From assembly GCA_000719695.1 (NCBI GenBank), contig JOHN01000027.1:1-64000 (forward strand): a DNA stretch of 64,000 nt. Direction: 5' to 3'. Origin of the DNA: Streptomyces sp. NRRL F-6131. GTDB lineage: Bacteria > Actinomycetota > Actinomycetes > Streptomycetales > Streptomycetaceae. The notes below the pieces were generated by a model that saw only the letters and a program-made list of their open reading frames with translations, ran no database searches and was not told where the DNA came from. Every line of letters begins with the position of its first letter. Positions within the stretch are counted from its first letter, which is position 1. Position numbers and translations under genes: made by a program. Below, in pieces: positions 31,796 to 40,598 of this stretch.

Positions 31796-32746
31796 ATGGA
31801 CATCACCAGCCCCACCGCCGAGTACGACCGGTTGATCGCGCGTCACCACGCCATGCGACTGCGCCGGCAGATCCTCGAGCCGGCGCCGTCCTTCCCCGCC
31901 CCGTCGGCGGGTCCGTCCCCGTCGCCCGGCGGCGGTGCCCCGGACCTCACCGCCGCTCCGGTGGACGGCTACGACGGCGCGGCCGACCGGCGGCTGATCC
32001 TCCGCGACCTCGACGCGGTCACCCCGTTCGCCGACCTCATCGACCGCCTCTACGCGTACATGTTCCGCCGCCGCCCGTTCCTGCGCGCACTGTTCCCCGA
32101 GTCCATGGAGTTCCAACAGGCTCACCTGGAGCGGATGTTCGAGTACCTGATCGAGCGCCTGGACCGCCCCGCGCAGCTGTCCGCCACGCTCACCCGGCTC
32201 GGCCGCGACCACCGGAAACTGGGCGTCCGGCCGGTCCACTACGAGGCCTTCGAGGAGGCGCTCCGCGAGGCGGCCCGGCACCGGGCGGGCGCGCGGTGGA
32301 GCGCGGAGCTGGAGGGCGCCTGGGTGCGGATGCTGCGCTTCGCCGTCCGCTCGATGGTGGCGGGCGCCGAATCGGCGCTCACCGAACCCCCGTACTGGCA
32401 CGCCACGGTGGTGGGCCACGAACGACGACGCCCCGACCTCGCCGTGCTCCGGGTGCGCACCGGCGAGCCGTACCCGTACCGGGCCGGGCAGTACGGGACC
32501 GTCGAGCACCCGGCGCTGCCGCACAGCTGGCGCCAGTACTCGATGGGTTGCGCGCCGCGCGCCGGCAACGAGGTGGAGTTCCACGTCCGCCGCACCGGGC
32601 CGGGCGGGGTGAGCGAGGCGCTGGTCGACCACACCGCCGTCGGCGACCGTCTCCGGCTGGGGCCGCCGCGCGGTGTGCTGATGCCCGAGGACGACACCCG
32701 GGCCGGGGTGGATCCGGGTGGTCCGGACCGCCCCGGCCTCCGGTAG
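31796..32746 (+). CDS. Flavohaemoglobin-like protein lacking the NAD-binding domain
   Basis: 316 aa. After a Pro-rich N-terminus, a globin domain (about 65-205) shows FADLIDRLYAYMFRRRPFLRALFP, and the His in DHRKLGVRPVHYEAF sits where the proximal region is expected. A ferredoxin-reductase-type FAD domain follows (about 210-300; AVLRVRTGEPYPYRAGQYGTVEHP, WRQYSMGCAPR, GGVSEALVDHTAVGDRLRLGPPRGVL). The protein then stops about 20 residues later. The C-terminal NAD(P)H domain with its GGTG-type motif is absent in any frame before the opposing SBP56 gene. Either a decayed gene or a two-domain oxygen/NO protein needing a separate reductase. Confidence 0.85.
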   Translation: MDITSPTAEYDRLIARHHAMRLRRQILEPAPSFPAPSAGPSPSPGGGAPDLTAAPVDGYDGAADRRLILRDLDAVTPFADLIDRLYAYMFRRRPFLRALFPESMEFQQAHLERMFEYLIERLDRPAQLSATLTRLGRDHRKLGVRPVHYEAFEEALREAARHRAGARWSAELEGAWVRMLRFAVRSMVAGAESALTEPPYWHATVVGHERRRPDLAVLRVRTGEPYPYRAGQYGTVEHPALPHSWRQYSMGCAPRAGNEVEFHVRRTGPGGVSEALVDHTAVGDRLRLGPPRGVLMPEDDTRAGVDPGGPDRPGLR

Positions 32747-32776
32747 CGGCTTCCGCTCACCGGCAGCAGGTCCCGG

Positions 32777-34210
32777 CTAGCGGTAGCAGTACGAGTCCGA
32801 GGAGGCGTCCCCGCCCGCCAGGTGCGTCTGGTGCACCCGCAACCCCCGGAAGTCCTCGCCGTGCGGGAAGAACCGCGGGTCGACGGTCATCCCGCCGGTC
32901 TCCGGATCGACGTCCAGCTTGACGATCCACGGCTCGATGCCCTCGGGGTAGAACTGGTCGTCCCACGCCCCGTACAGCGAGTTGGTCAGGTAGAGCCGCC
33001 GCCCGTCCCGGCTGATCTCGACCATCTGCGGCGCGCCGCTCAGCGGGCGGCCGGGCTCGGCCGGGTGCGGCGTCCGGGCCGCCACCCCGCCGAGCCGCAC
33101 CGACGCGGTGAGCAGCGGCCGGAACGGGTCCGACACGTCGTACTGGAGGAGCTCCCCGGTGCCCCAGGCCGAGACGTACAGCCAGCGGTCGTCCACCGAC
33201 AGGTTGATGTCGGTGATCAGCGGTGGCACGGCGCCGAACGGCTGCAGGACGGGCGGCAGGTCCTCGGGCTTCGCCGGTTCGGCGGGTATCTCGATCACCT
33301 TGCGCGCGGTGAACGCCTCACCCTGCCGGTACCAGAGCCAGACCGAGGCCGAGAGGTCCTCGACGTTGGTGACCACCCCGGCGAAGCCCCACTCGGCCTC
33401 CGGGTCGTGGGCCGGGCGCAGCTCCAGCACCATCTGGTACTGGTCGCCGAGGTCGATCCGCTGCAGGTGCCGTCCCGAGTCCAGCTCCCAGAAGTGCAGC
33501 GCGTGCCCGTACTTGCGGCCGAGCAGCAGCTCCGGCACCACACCGTCCTCGACCATCCACGGGGTGCCCCACTCGCTGGTGACGCCCACGTTGCTGCCCA
33601 GGTGCCACCACACGTCGTAGGAGAAGTTCTGCGGCCCGCGCTCGGTCTCCCAGGGGCGCAGCACGTCGAAGGTGGTGTGGTCGAGCAGGGCGACCCCGCC
33701 GGGGCCGTCGCCGCCCGCGGCCGCGCCCAGGCAGGAGAGGAAGACGCCCTCCGGCCCGCAGTGCAGGGTGTGCGGGCGGGAGTACCCGGCTCTGGCCGCC
33801 AGCTCCTCCGCCGACACGGTCTTCACGAGTCTGGGCCGCACCGGGTCGGGCCGGGTGTCCAGGACGTGCAGCCGGGACGACCGCAGACCGGGCAGCAGCA
33901 GGTAGCGCCGTTCGGGGCTGTCGTGGCAGGCGTGGGCGAGCGCGCTGGAGCAGGCGTTCCAGCCGAAGTGGTGCAACTCGTCGCCCACGCCGGGCATGTC
34001 GGTGAAGTTGAGCACGCGCCCGTAGCTCGGCGACGCCGGGTCGGTGTCGACGGTGATCAGCGCGTCCGGCCGCTGCGCCGACCTGTCGAACCCGGCGACG
34101 TAGGCGAGCTTCTCCGGCGGGGCGGCGATCGCCTCGGCGGGCGTGCGGTACAGCGAGGGATCGCTGTGGCCGGGCTGCCGGTCGTTCTGCGGGCCGTGTC
34201 CGTGCGGCAT
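32777..34210 (-). CDS. Selenium-binding protein 56 / methanethiol oxidase family
   Basis: 477-aa beta-propeller protein of the SBP56 family, full length (human SELENBP1 is 472 aa). Conserved stretches are VTDPASPSYG-like TVDTDPASPSYGRV, DELHHFGWNACSS, RYLLLPGLRSSRLHVLD, QNFSYDVWWHLGSNVG, TSEWGTPWM, LITDINLSVDDRWLYVSAWGTGELLQYD and RLYLTNSLYGAWDDQFYP. Bacterial and human members oxidise methanethiol to formaldehyde, H2S and H2O2 and need copper. The start is ATG 34210 with TTGAGGAG 6-7 nt upstream. It is convergent with the flavohaemoglobin gene, only 30 bp apart. Copper dependence fits the copper operon elsewhere in the window, but no direct link is visible. Confidence 0.93.
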   Translation of the reverse strand: MPHGHGPQNDRQPGHSDPSLYRTPAEAIAAPPEKLAYVAGFDRSAQRPDALITVDTDPASPSYGRVLNFTDMPGVGDELHHFGWNACSSALAHACHDSPERRYLLLPGLRSSRLHVLDTRPDPVRPRLVKTVSAEELAARAGYSRPHTLHCGPEGVFLSCLGAAAGGDGPGGVALLDHTTFDVLRPWETERGPQNFSYDVWWHLGSNVGVTSEWGTPWMVEDGVVPELLLGRKYGHALHFWELDSGRHLQRIDLGDQYQMVLELRPAHDPEAEWGFAGVVTNVEDLSASVWLWYRQGEAFTARKVIEIPAEPAKPEDLPPVLQPFGAVPPLITDINLSVDDRWLYVSAWGTGELLQYDVSDPFRPLLTASVRLGGVAARTPHPAEPGRPLSGAPQMVEISRDGRRLYLTNSLYGAWDDQFYPEGIEPWIVKLDVDPETGGMTVDPRFFPHGEDFRGLRVHQTHLAGGDASSDSYCYR

Positions 34211-34357
34211 GCTGGCTCCTCAACTCGCCTGGTCGGCAAGGGAAGTGACAAGGGCCCGGGTAGCCTTCCACAGACTCGCGGGCGCACAGCAGGCGCACGG
34301 GGAGCGATCAGGGGGCCGGGGGCGGCGCGCCCCCGACCCCCCGTACGGACGTTCGGC

Positions 34358-35317
34358 TCAGTGCACCGGGAGCGGGAAGTACGCGCCGACCCAGCGGTCG
34401 AGTTCGGCGAACACCTGGGTGCGGGCGGTCTCGCCGGACAGCACGAGGTCGTGCATGCCGTCCTTGATCCGGACGATCGTCACATGGCGGCCCAGGTGCG
34501 GCCCGGCGGCCGCGATGTCGTCGGCGCGCAGCACGGCGTCCGCGTGGTGCAGGGCGTTGTGCCAGCGGGTGGTGGAGATCGAGGCGGTGGAGGCCATCAG
34601 CAGCACCGGCACGTCGATGCCGAGCCCGCGCCGGACGTCCCGGTGCCCGCGCTGGACGGCGGCCAGCCAGCCGGCGAACAGCGGCACGCCCTCGGCCGGC
34701 TTCAGCTTGAGGTCGAAGTCCCACTCGCCGCGGAAGTCCCGGTGCAGGCTGTGCACGTAGTGCGGGTTGAGCGCGGACGGCAGGACCCGGGTGGGCGCGA
34801 GGCGGGCGATCGCCTCCAGGGCCGGGGCGCCGAGGGTGCGGACGGCGGGGGCGGCCGGCATGGTCAGGAACGGGCTGTTGAGGAACAGGCCGTCGACCAG
34901 GCCCCGCCCGGTGCGGCGGCCCGCCCACAGGGCGGCGATCAGCCCGCCCGTGGAGTGGCCGTTGACCAGCAGCCGGGTGTGGCCGTCGTCCTCGCGGATG
35001 ATCCGGACCGCCTCGTCCAGCTCCTCGTCGTGGGCCGCGAGGTCGCGGACGAAGTTCGGCGAGTGGTGCGGACGCAGCGACCGGCCGTACTTGCGCAGGT
35101 CGACCGCGTAGAAGGAGAAGCCGGCGGCGACGTAGTGGTCGGCGAGGTGGGTCTGGAACCAGTAGTCGTTGTAGCCGTGGATGTAGAGGACGGCCCGGTC
35201 CGAGCCCGGGACCAGCCGGCGGACCAGCGTCGCCGAGACCTCGCCCTCCTCGTCCGGACGGAGCGGCAGCTCGACCGCCTCGTAGGGGGCACCCAGGATG
35301 TCTTCGCGGAACTCCAT
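34358..35317 (-). CDS. Alpha/beta-hydrolase (serine lipase/monoglyceride lipase-like)
   Basis: 319 aa. Oxyanion region AVLYIHGYNDYWFQ near 45, nucleophile Ser in LVNGHSTGGLIAAL near 120, catalytic His in KDGMHDLVLSG near 295. YIHGYNDYWFQ and VDLRKYGRSLRP match the Serine aminopeptidase/MGL (Hydrolase_4) group. It likely cleaves a lipid or ester; the substrate is unknown. ATG 35317 is chosen because the conserved MEFREDILGAPYEAVELPLRPDE-like start follows directly. It is divergent from the spermidine-synthase-like gene with 159 bp between. Confidence 0.88.
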   Translation of the reverse strand: MEFREDILGAPYEAVELPLRPDEEGEVSATLVRRLVPGSDRAVLYIHGYNDYWFQTHLADHYVAAGFSFYAVDLRKYGRSLRPHHSPNFVRDLAAHDEELDEAVRIIREDDGHTRLLVNGHSTGGLIAALWAGRRTGRGLVDGLFLNSPFLTMPAAPAVRTLGAPALEAIARLAPTRVLPSALNPHYVHSLHRDFRGEWDFDLKLKPAEGVPLFAGWLAAVQRGHRDVRRGLGIDVPVLLMASTASISTTRWHNALHHADAVLRADDIAAAGPHLGRHVTIVRIKDGMHDLVLSGETARTQVFAELDRWVGAYFPLPVH

Positions 35318-35439
35318 GGCCACTCGCGCCCAATCTCTGCTCGGAATCCCGGACCCGCGGATCCGCGGATTCTCGGGACCTCTCCAGCCCGGACCCCACC
35401 GGCCCGGACCCCTGACGATACCGGCCGGTAGCCTCGGGC

Positions 35440-35470
35440 GTGACGGCGACTCGGGCCGGGCGCCTATGCT
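35440..35470 (+). promoter_or_regulatory. Candidate promoter of the spermidine-synthase-like gene
   Basis: GTGACG (35440-35445), a 19-bp spacer and TATGCT (35465-35470), then 6 nt to ATG 35477, a leaderless arrangement. Confidence 0.45.
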
Positions 35471-35476
35471 GCCGAC

Positions 35477-36379
35477 ATGCCCGAGATGCCCGACCCGCCC
35501 ACCCCGCCGCAGGACCACCCGCTCGACGAACCCGTCCCGGTGGCGCGGGACACCGACCTCGGGCGGGCGAAGCTGCTCCCCGACGTCGACCACGACGGCG
35601 GCTGGCTGTTGACCCTGGACGACACCCCGCAGTCCTACGTCGACCTCGGCGACCCGACCCACCTGGAGTTCGAGTACGTCCAGCGCCTCGGCCACCTCGT
35701 CGACGCGCTCGACGGGCCCGGCCGTCCGGTCGACGCCCTCCACCTCGGCGGCGGCGCGCTGACCGTGCCCCGCTACCTGGCCGCCACCCGCCCCGGCTCG
35801 CGCCAGCGCGTGGTGGAGGTGGACGGCCCGCTGCTCGACCTGGTCGAGCGGCACCTCCCCTGGCGGGGGCCCGGTGTCGACATCACCGCCGAGGTGGGGG
35901 ACGCCCGCGACGCCCTCGCCACCGCCGCGCGGACCGCGCCCGGCACCCTGGACCTCGTGGTCGCGGACGTCTTCCACGGCTCGCGCACCCCCCGGCACCT
36001 GACCTCGGTGGAGTTCCTGCGGCTGGCCGCGGCGGCGCTGCGACCCGGCGGCTGCTACGCGGCGAACCTCGCCGACGGCCCGCCGCTCGCCTTCGCCCGC
36101 GCCCAGGCGGCGACGCTGCGCGCGGTCTTCCCGCAGACCTGCCTGATCGCCGAGGCGCCGGTGCTGCGCGGGCGGCGGTACGGCAACATCCTGCTGGTCG
36201 GCTCGGCCGGCCCGCTGCCGGCGGCGGACCTCGCCCGCCGGCTGGCCGGGGACATCTTCCCGGCCCGGCTGACCGAGGGCGCCGACCTCGCGGCCTTCAC
36301 CGCCGGCACCGCGCCGGTCACCGACGCCACCGCCACCGACTCCCCGCCCCCGCCGGACGGCGCGTTCAGCGTCGGCTGA
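35477..36379 (+). CDS. Spermidine synthase-like SAM-binding protein
   Basis: 300 aa. Rossmann methyltransferase-like core: VDALHLGGGALTVPRYLAATRP (motif I), RQRVVEVDGPLLDLVERHL (acidic motif II), DITAEVGDARDAL and DLVVADVFHGSRTPRHLTSVEFL. The order matches bacterial spermidine-synthase-like proteins (fused-MFS relatives without the membrane part). The polyamine-specific acidic pair is not evident, so aminopropyl transfer is uncertain; many such actinobacterial proteins are of unknown function. Leaderless start at ATG 35477. Confidence 0.85.
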   Translation: MPEMPDPPTPPQDHPLDEPVPVARDTDLGRAKLLPDVDHDGGWLLTLDDTPQSYVDLGDPTHLEFEYVQRLGHLVDALDGPGRPVDALHLGGGALTVPRYLAATRPGSRQRVVEVDGPLLDLVERHLPWRGPGVDITAEVGDARDALATAARTAPGTLDLVVADVFHGSRTPRHLTSVEFLRLAAAALRPGGCYAANLADGPPLAFARAQAATLRAVFPQTCLIAEAPVLRGRRYGNILLVGSAGPLPAADLARRLAGDIFPARLTEGADLAAFTAGTAPVTDATATDSPPPPDGAFSVG

Positions 36380-36386
36380 CCCGCGC

Positions 36387-36441
36387 GAGACCGGTGCGAG
36401 ACCGGTGCGAGACCGGTGCGAGACCGGTGCGAGACCGGTGC
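36387..36441. repeat. 11-bp tandem repeat x5 (GAGACCGGTGC)
   Basis: Five perfect copies immediately after the spermidine-synthase-like gene. Each contains the palindrome ACCGGT. The 11-bp period gives about one DNA turn per unit. Confidence 0.92.
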
Positions 36442-36595
36442 GCGAGACCCGTTCGCACCCCGCGTGCGGGCGCGCGGCCCGGCGCGCCGGGCGGCCGCAC
36501 CCCGGGTTCACGCCCCCGCCGGTGTCAGAATCGGCGAGTCGTACGGGGACACCCACCACCCGAGGACACCCAGCACCCGAGGGAGCGAACGAGAG

Positions 36596-37432
36596 ATGAG
36601 CAGCACGACGCGACCGGACCTGACGGCGGTGCCCGAGACGACGCTGTGGACCCTCTGGCAGCGGGCCGTCGAGGCGCGCCGACCGGACGCGCTGCTCCAC
36701 GACCCCAAGGCCGTCGAACTGGTCGACCGGATCGACTACCCGTTCGCCGACCGGTTCGGCACGAGCGCCCTCCAGTCCCGGCTCCAGGCGCTGCGGGTGG
36801 GCTGCTTCGACCGCGAGGTGGCCGACTTCCTGGCCCGCGAACCGCGCGGCACGGTCGTCTGCCTCGGCGAGGGCCTGGAGACGCAGTTCTGGCGGGTCGA
36901 CAACGGCCGGGCCCACTGGCTGTCCGTCGACCTCCCCGAGGCGGTGGCCCTGCGCGAGGAACTCCTGCCGCCCGGCCCCCGCCGGCGCCACCTGGCCGCA
37001 GACGCCACCGACCTGTCCGCCTGGGCCGACGAAGTGGACCGCGACCGCGCCGTCCTGATCACCGCCCAGGGCCTGCTGATGTACCTCCCGCCGGCCCGGG
37101 TCCGCGACCTGATCGCCGCCTGCGCCGAACGCTTCCCCGGCGGTTCGCTCGTCCTGGACGCCGTACCGCGCTGGTTCGCCCGCCTCACCCGCACCGGGAA
37201 GATGCGCACCGCCGGCTACCGGGCACCCGCCATGCCGTGGGCGATGGACGCCCACGAGCGCGACAAGCTCCGCACCGCGAGCCCGGCCGTGACCGCCGTC
37301 CGCGACGTCCGCCCCACCGCCGCCCGCGGCCTCCTCGCCCCGCTGCTCCCCCTCACCCTCACCGTCCCCCCGCTGTCCACCCACCGCCCCACGGTCACCG
37401 TCCTGGACTTCGCCGCCCGCCCGGCGCACTGA
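36596..37432 (+). CDS. Class I SAM-dependent methyltransferase, PPM1/LCMT-like
   Basis: 278 aa. The sequence has the leucine carboxyl methyltransferase-like order: LWQRAVEARRPDALLHDPKAVELVDRI, RVGCFDREVADFL, TVVCLGEGLETQFWRVD (SAM motif I), WLSVDLPEAVALREELLPP and VLITAQGLLMYLPPARV. The family methylates carboxylates or small metabolites, including polyketide and tetracenomycin-type substrates; no biosynthetic cluster surrounds it. ATG 36596 follows GAACGAGAG, a weak ribosome-binding site, and lies after the 11-bp repeat array. Confidence 0.88.
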   Translation: MSSTTRPDLTAVPETTLWTLWQRAVEARRPDALLHDPKAVELVDRIDYPFADRFGTSALQSRLQALRVGCFDREVADFLAREPRGTVVCLGEGLETQFWRVDNGRAHWLSVDLPEAVALREELLPPGPRRRHLAADATDLSAWADEVDRDRAVLITAQGLLMYLPPARVRDLIAACAERFPGGSLVLDAVPRWFARLTRTGKMRTAGYRAPAMPWAMDAHERDKLRTASPAVTAVRDVRPTAARGLLAPLLPLTLTVPPLSTHRPTVTVLDFAARPAH

Positions 37433-37449
37433 ACGGCGGCCCCGCACGT

Positions 37450-37474
37450 GGGGTGCGGTGGTTCCCCGCACCCC
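37450..37474. terminator. Bidirectional terminator between methyltransferase and AraC genes
   Basis: GGGGTGCGG / CCGCACCCC with a 7-nt loop between convergent stops. Confidence 0.7.
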
Positions 37475-37477
37475 GTC

Positions 37478-38449
37478 CTAGGGTGTGCGCAGGGCGTTCG
37501 CGCGGTGCTCGGTGGGGGTGGTGCCGTAGGCGGCGCGGAACGCCCGGCTGAAGGCGGTGGCGCTGGCGAAGCCCCAGCGGGCCGCGATCGCCTGGACGGG
37601 CAGGCCCCGGAGATCGCCGCGCGCGAGGTCGGTGCGGGCCCGTTCGAGCCGGTCCCGGCGGATGCGCGCCGCCACGCCCAGCGGCTGGTCGTGGAAGAGG
37701 GCGTGGAGGCTCCGGAGGGAGATGTGGTGCCGATCGGCGACCACCTGGGGGGTGAGGTCCGGATCGCCCAGGTTGTTCTCGATGAACCGGCGGACCCGCT
37801 GCCGCACCACCTGGGCGCGGGCCTCGGCCGGCGCCTCGCCGAGGGCCCCGAGCTGCTGGGAGAGGCAGGCGGTGGCCAGGTCGAGCGCGATGTGTCCGAG
37901 CCGGGGCAGTTCCTCGGGACGGCAGCGCGGGCCGTGGTCGAGCAACGTGGCCAGGAAGCCGGCCAGGACCGCCCCGGTGCCCTCCCCGGCGGGGATGCGG
38001 CGGGCGAGCACCCGGTCCACCTTGTCGGGGTGGAGCGGCAGGTCGGCCCGGGGGATCTGCAGCATGATCACACTGATCGGTCCGCGGTCGGAGCTGGAGT
38101 GGTTCTCCATGGGGCGCGAGGTGTCCGTCAGCACGAGGTCGCCCGAGATCACCGACTCACTGCCGTGCTGGGCGGTCCGGATGGAGCCGTTGGTGATCAG
38201 CGCCAGCTGGTACTCCTCGGGATCGCCCTGCCGGACGTGGGCGGTGCTGCGACGGGCCGCCACCGGCGAATAGGCGAAGGTCGACATCTGGACGGGTCCG
38301 AAGTCGACGCTCGCGATCTCCGCCCGGAAGCCGGCCGTGCGCTCCGTGTTGATCGTGATGGGCATCAGGTCGGTGGACACCGCCTCGCGGAACCACTCGA
38401 ACCGATCGGCCGGCGCCACGGCCGACGCCGATGCACGCACCCCTCCCAC
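37478..38449 (-). CDS. AraC-family transcriptional regulator
   Basis: 323 aa. The N-terminal AraC-binding-like cupin domain (about 15-190; FEWFREAVSTDLMPITI, QLALITNGSI, GDLVLTDTSRPMEN) resembles regulators of the feaR/AraC-ligand-binding type. The C-terminal double HTH (about 225-315) has VVADRHHISLRSLHALF and PVQAIAARWGFASATAFSRAFRAAYGTTPTEHR. GTG 38449 has GGGAGG 5 nt upstream. The target is unknown; the nearest divergent gene is the DedA protein 384 bp away. Confidence 0.9.
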   Translation of the reverse strand: MGGVRASASAVAPADRFEWFREAVSTDLMPITINTERTAGFRAEIASVDFGPVQMSTFAYSPVAARRSTAHVRQGDPEEYQLALITNGSIRTAQHGSESVISGDLVLTDTSRPMENHSSSDRGPISVIMLQIPRADLPLHPDKVDRVLARRIPAGEGTGAVLAGFLATLLDHGPRCRPEELPRLGHIALDLATACLSQQLGALGEAPAEARAQVVRQRVRRFIENNLGDPDLTPQVVADRHHISLRSLHALFHDQPLGVAARIRRDRLERARTDLARGDLRGLPVQAIAARWGFASATAFSRAFRAAYGTTPTEHRANALRTP

Positions 38450-38833
38450 AGCTGCCTCCCCTGTTCACCGAGCGACGGCCCCGAGCGACGCCCCTGACCG
38501 GCCCTCCCGACGGGACGGCGGTCCCTACTGAACCGTCACCATGATCGACGACGTTAACGCGCCGGGACCACCGCGTGCCCACTGCGGCACCACCGTGCGA
38601 CCACCGCGCGACCACCGCCGGGCGTGCCGGAACCACCGGATGCCTCCGCACGTCGTAACCAGGGGTGATCGGCCGGGGGGACAGGCCGCCCGGCACGTTA
38701 GGCTGCCCTCTCGGGGAGCGGCCTGGTGCCGCCACACGGACGACTGTCGAGACCGGTGCGCCGGCCACGGGGACCCGATCGGGGACCCGGGCGGGCCTGC
38801 CGCGGGTCTCGTCCTGCCACGGAGGTACTGGCC
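38450..38833. other. Divergent spacer, AraC/DedA
   Basis: 384 bp without a recognisable gene. It contains clustered CGACCACCG/GCACCACCG direct repeats (38566-38640) and a -10-like TAGGCT at 38700. Confidence 0.5.
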
Positions 38834-39511
38834 TTGCTGCACATCGACGCCTGGATCGAGGGCGTGCCGCCGGAGGCGGTGTACGCCCTGGTCGCACTGA
38901 TCATCGGACTGGAGTCGCTGGGTATCCCGCTCCCCGGCGAGATCGCCCTGGTCTCCGCCGCCCTGCTGGCCTCGCGCGACGTGGTGAGCCCGGTCTGGGT
39001 GGCGGTCTGCGCGATCCTCGGCGCGATCATCGGTGACTCGATCGGCTACTCGATCGGACGCCGGGGCGGCAAACCGCTCTTCGAGAAGCTCGGGCGGAAG
39101 TTCCCCAAGCACTTCGGCCCGAGCCACCTGGCCAGCGCCGAGCGCTCCTTCCAGAAGTGGGGCATGTGGGCGGTCTTCTTCGGCCGCTTCATCGCCCTGC
39201 TGCGCATCTTCGCCGGACCGCTGGCGGGCGCCCTGAAGATGCCGTACTGGAAGTTCCTGATCGCCAACGTGCTCGGCGGCATCGCCTGGGCCGGCGGTAC
39301 GACGCTGCTGGTCTACCAGGTGGGCAAGGTCGCCGAGCAGTGGCTGTCCAAGTTCTCCTGGATCGGTCTGCTCGTCGCCGTCGCCGGTGGCGCGTTCTCG
39401 GCCTGGTTCATGAAGCGCCGGGCGGCCAAGGCCGCGCAGGCCCACGAGGCCGCGGAGGCGGCCCAGGACGGGCCGGCCGCGCCGACGGTCGCCGCGCCCG
39501 CCACGGACTGA
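38834..39511 (+). CDS. DedA family membrane protein
   Basis: 225 aa. The SNARE-associated/DedA domain shows ESLGIPLPGEIALVSAALLA, GAIIGDSIGYSIGRRGGKPL, FFGRFIALLRIFAGPLAGALKMPYWKFLIANVLGGIAWAGG, i.e. the conserved re-entrant loop with the Gly-Arg-Phe motif, and about five membrane helices. DedA proteins support membrane homeostasis, and some flip undecaprenyl phosphate or phospholipids. TTG 38834 is chosen since GGAGG lies 8 nt upstream. The cytosolic tail is Ala/Lys-rich. A terminator hairpin follows. Confidence 0.92.
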   Translation: MLHIDAWIEGVPPEAVYALVALIIGLESLGIPLPGEIALVSAALLASRDVVSPVWVAVCAILGAIIGDSIGYSIGRRGGKPLFEKLGRKFPKHFGPSHLASAERSFQKWGMWAVFFGRFIALLRIFAGPLAGALKMPYWKFLIANVLGGIAWAGGTTLLVYQVGKVAEQWLSKFSWIGLLVAVAGGAFSAWFMKRRAAKAAQAHEAAEAAQDGPAAPTVAAPATD

Positions 39512-39543
39512 CCGGTCCGGTCCCGCCGGACCCCACCGCGCCC

Positions 39544-39575
39544 GCCGCTGCCCGGACCTCGCTCCGGGCAGCGGC
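39544..39575 (+). terminator. Terminator hairpin after dedA
   Basis: Perfect 13-bp stem GCCGCTGCCCGGA / TCCGGGCAGCGGC with a 6-nt loop. Confidence 0.8.
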
Positions 39576-39629
39576 GTTCGCGGACGCCACGCACCACACA
39601 GCACAGACAGACGGAGAAGTAGGAGCACC

Positions 39630-40529
39630 ATGCGGATCGGACTCCTGGGCACCGGCCCCTGGGCGGAGCGGGTGCACGCGCCCGTCCTGGCGAAGCACCC
39701 CGACGTCGAGTTCGCGGGTGTCTGGGGCCGACGCCCCGAGGCGGCCGCCGCGCTCGGCGCGCAGCACGGCGTCCCCGGCCACGCCGACCTCGACCGGCTG
39801 CTCGGCGAGGTCGACGCCGTCTCGATCGCCCTGCCCCCGACCGTGCAGGCGGACCTCGCGGTGCGCGCCGCCGAGGCCGGCTGCCACCTGCTGCTCGACA
39901 AGCCCGTCGCGCTCACCGTCCCGGACGCCCGCCGGGTGGTCGGGGCGACGGAGGCGCACGGGGTGGCCTCGGTGGTCTTCTTCACCGTCCGCTTCGGCGG
40001 TGAGCAACTCCCGTGGATCGAGGAGCAGGCCGCCGTCGGCGGCTGGTTCACCGGCCGCTCGGACTGGCTCGGCTCCGTGTTCGCCCCCGGCTCCACCAGC
40101 GCGTACGCGTCCTCGCAGTGGCGCAAGGACAAGGGCGCGCTCTGGGACGTCGGCCCGCACGCCCTCTCGGTGCTGCTCCCGATCCTCGGCGACGCCACCT
40201 CCGTCACCGCGGTGCCCGGGCCGCTGGACACCGTCCACCTGGTGCTGCGCCACGTCGGCGGCGCCTCCAGCACCCTCGCGCTGAGCCTGACCGCCCCGGT
40301 GGCCGGCGGTGGCACCGGAATGGAGCTGCGCGGCGAGGCCGGCACCGTCCACCTGCCGGAGCGCGGGGAGGGCCCGATCGCGGCGTACCACCGCGCCCTG
40401 GACGCCCTGGCGACCGCCGCCCGCACCGGCGAGCCCCACCCCTGCTCCGCCGCGTTCGGCCTGCGCACCGTCGAGATCCTCGCCGGCGCCGAACGCTCCC
40501 TCGCGACCGGCACCACCGTCGACGTCTGA
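39630..40529 (+). CDS. Gfo/Idh/MocA family oxidoreductase
   Basis: 299 aa. The N-terminal Rossmann fold starts RIGLLGTGPWAERVHAPVL, then VDAVSIALPPTVQADLAVRAAEAGCHLLLDKPVALT with the EKP-type motif as DKP, and the C-terminal substrate domain begins VVFFTVRFGG. The usual GGG-DxxxHxxD motif is reduced to GALWDVGPHALSVL. The family uses NAD(P) to oxidise or reduce sugars, inositols or their derivatives. The start is ATG 39630 with GTAGGAG 6 nt upstream. It stands alone, so no pathway can be assigned. Confidence 0.9.
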   Translation: MRIGLLGTGPWAERVHAPVLAKHPDVEFAGVWGRRPEAAAALGAQHGVPGHADLDRLLGEVDAVSIALPPTVQADLAVRAAEAGCHLLLDKPVALTVPDARRVVGATEAHGVASVVFFTVRFGGEQLPWIEEQAAVGGWFTGRSDWLGSVFAPGSTSAYASSQWRKDKGALWDVGPHALSVLLPILGDATSVTAVPGPLDTVHLVLRHVGGASSTLALSLTAPVAGGGTGMELRGEAGTVHLPERGEGPIAAYHRALDALATAARTGEPHPCSAAFGLRTVEILAGAERSLATGTTVDV

Positions 40530-40565
40530 ACCCCGAGCCGCGAGCCCCGGGGCCCGCGCACGATC

Positions 40566-40598
40566 GGGCGGCTGACGGGCCGCGCCCGTCAGCCGCCC
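40566..40598. terminator. Bidirectional terminator, oxidoreductase/DUF2199
   Basis: Perfect 15-bp stem with a 3-nt loop (GGGCGGCTGACGGGC / GCCCGTCAGCCGCCC). It includes the DUF2199 stop codon. Confidence 0.8.

Noticed and set aside
32747..33300. Search for a frameshifted continuation of the flavohaemoglobin NAD domain
   Set aside because: No GGTG-type NAD motif or ferredoxin-reductase pattern in the two other plus-strand frames; the region is fully explained by SBP56 on the other strand.
34358..37471. A minus-strand frame of about 1,000 codons running through the hydrolase and both plus-strand methyltransferase-like genes
   Set aside because: Only its last 319 codons show protein-like sequence (the hydrolase). 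The rest is antisense of genes with conserved motifs.
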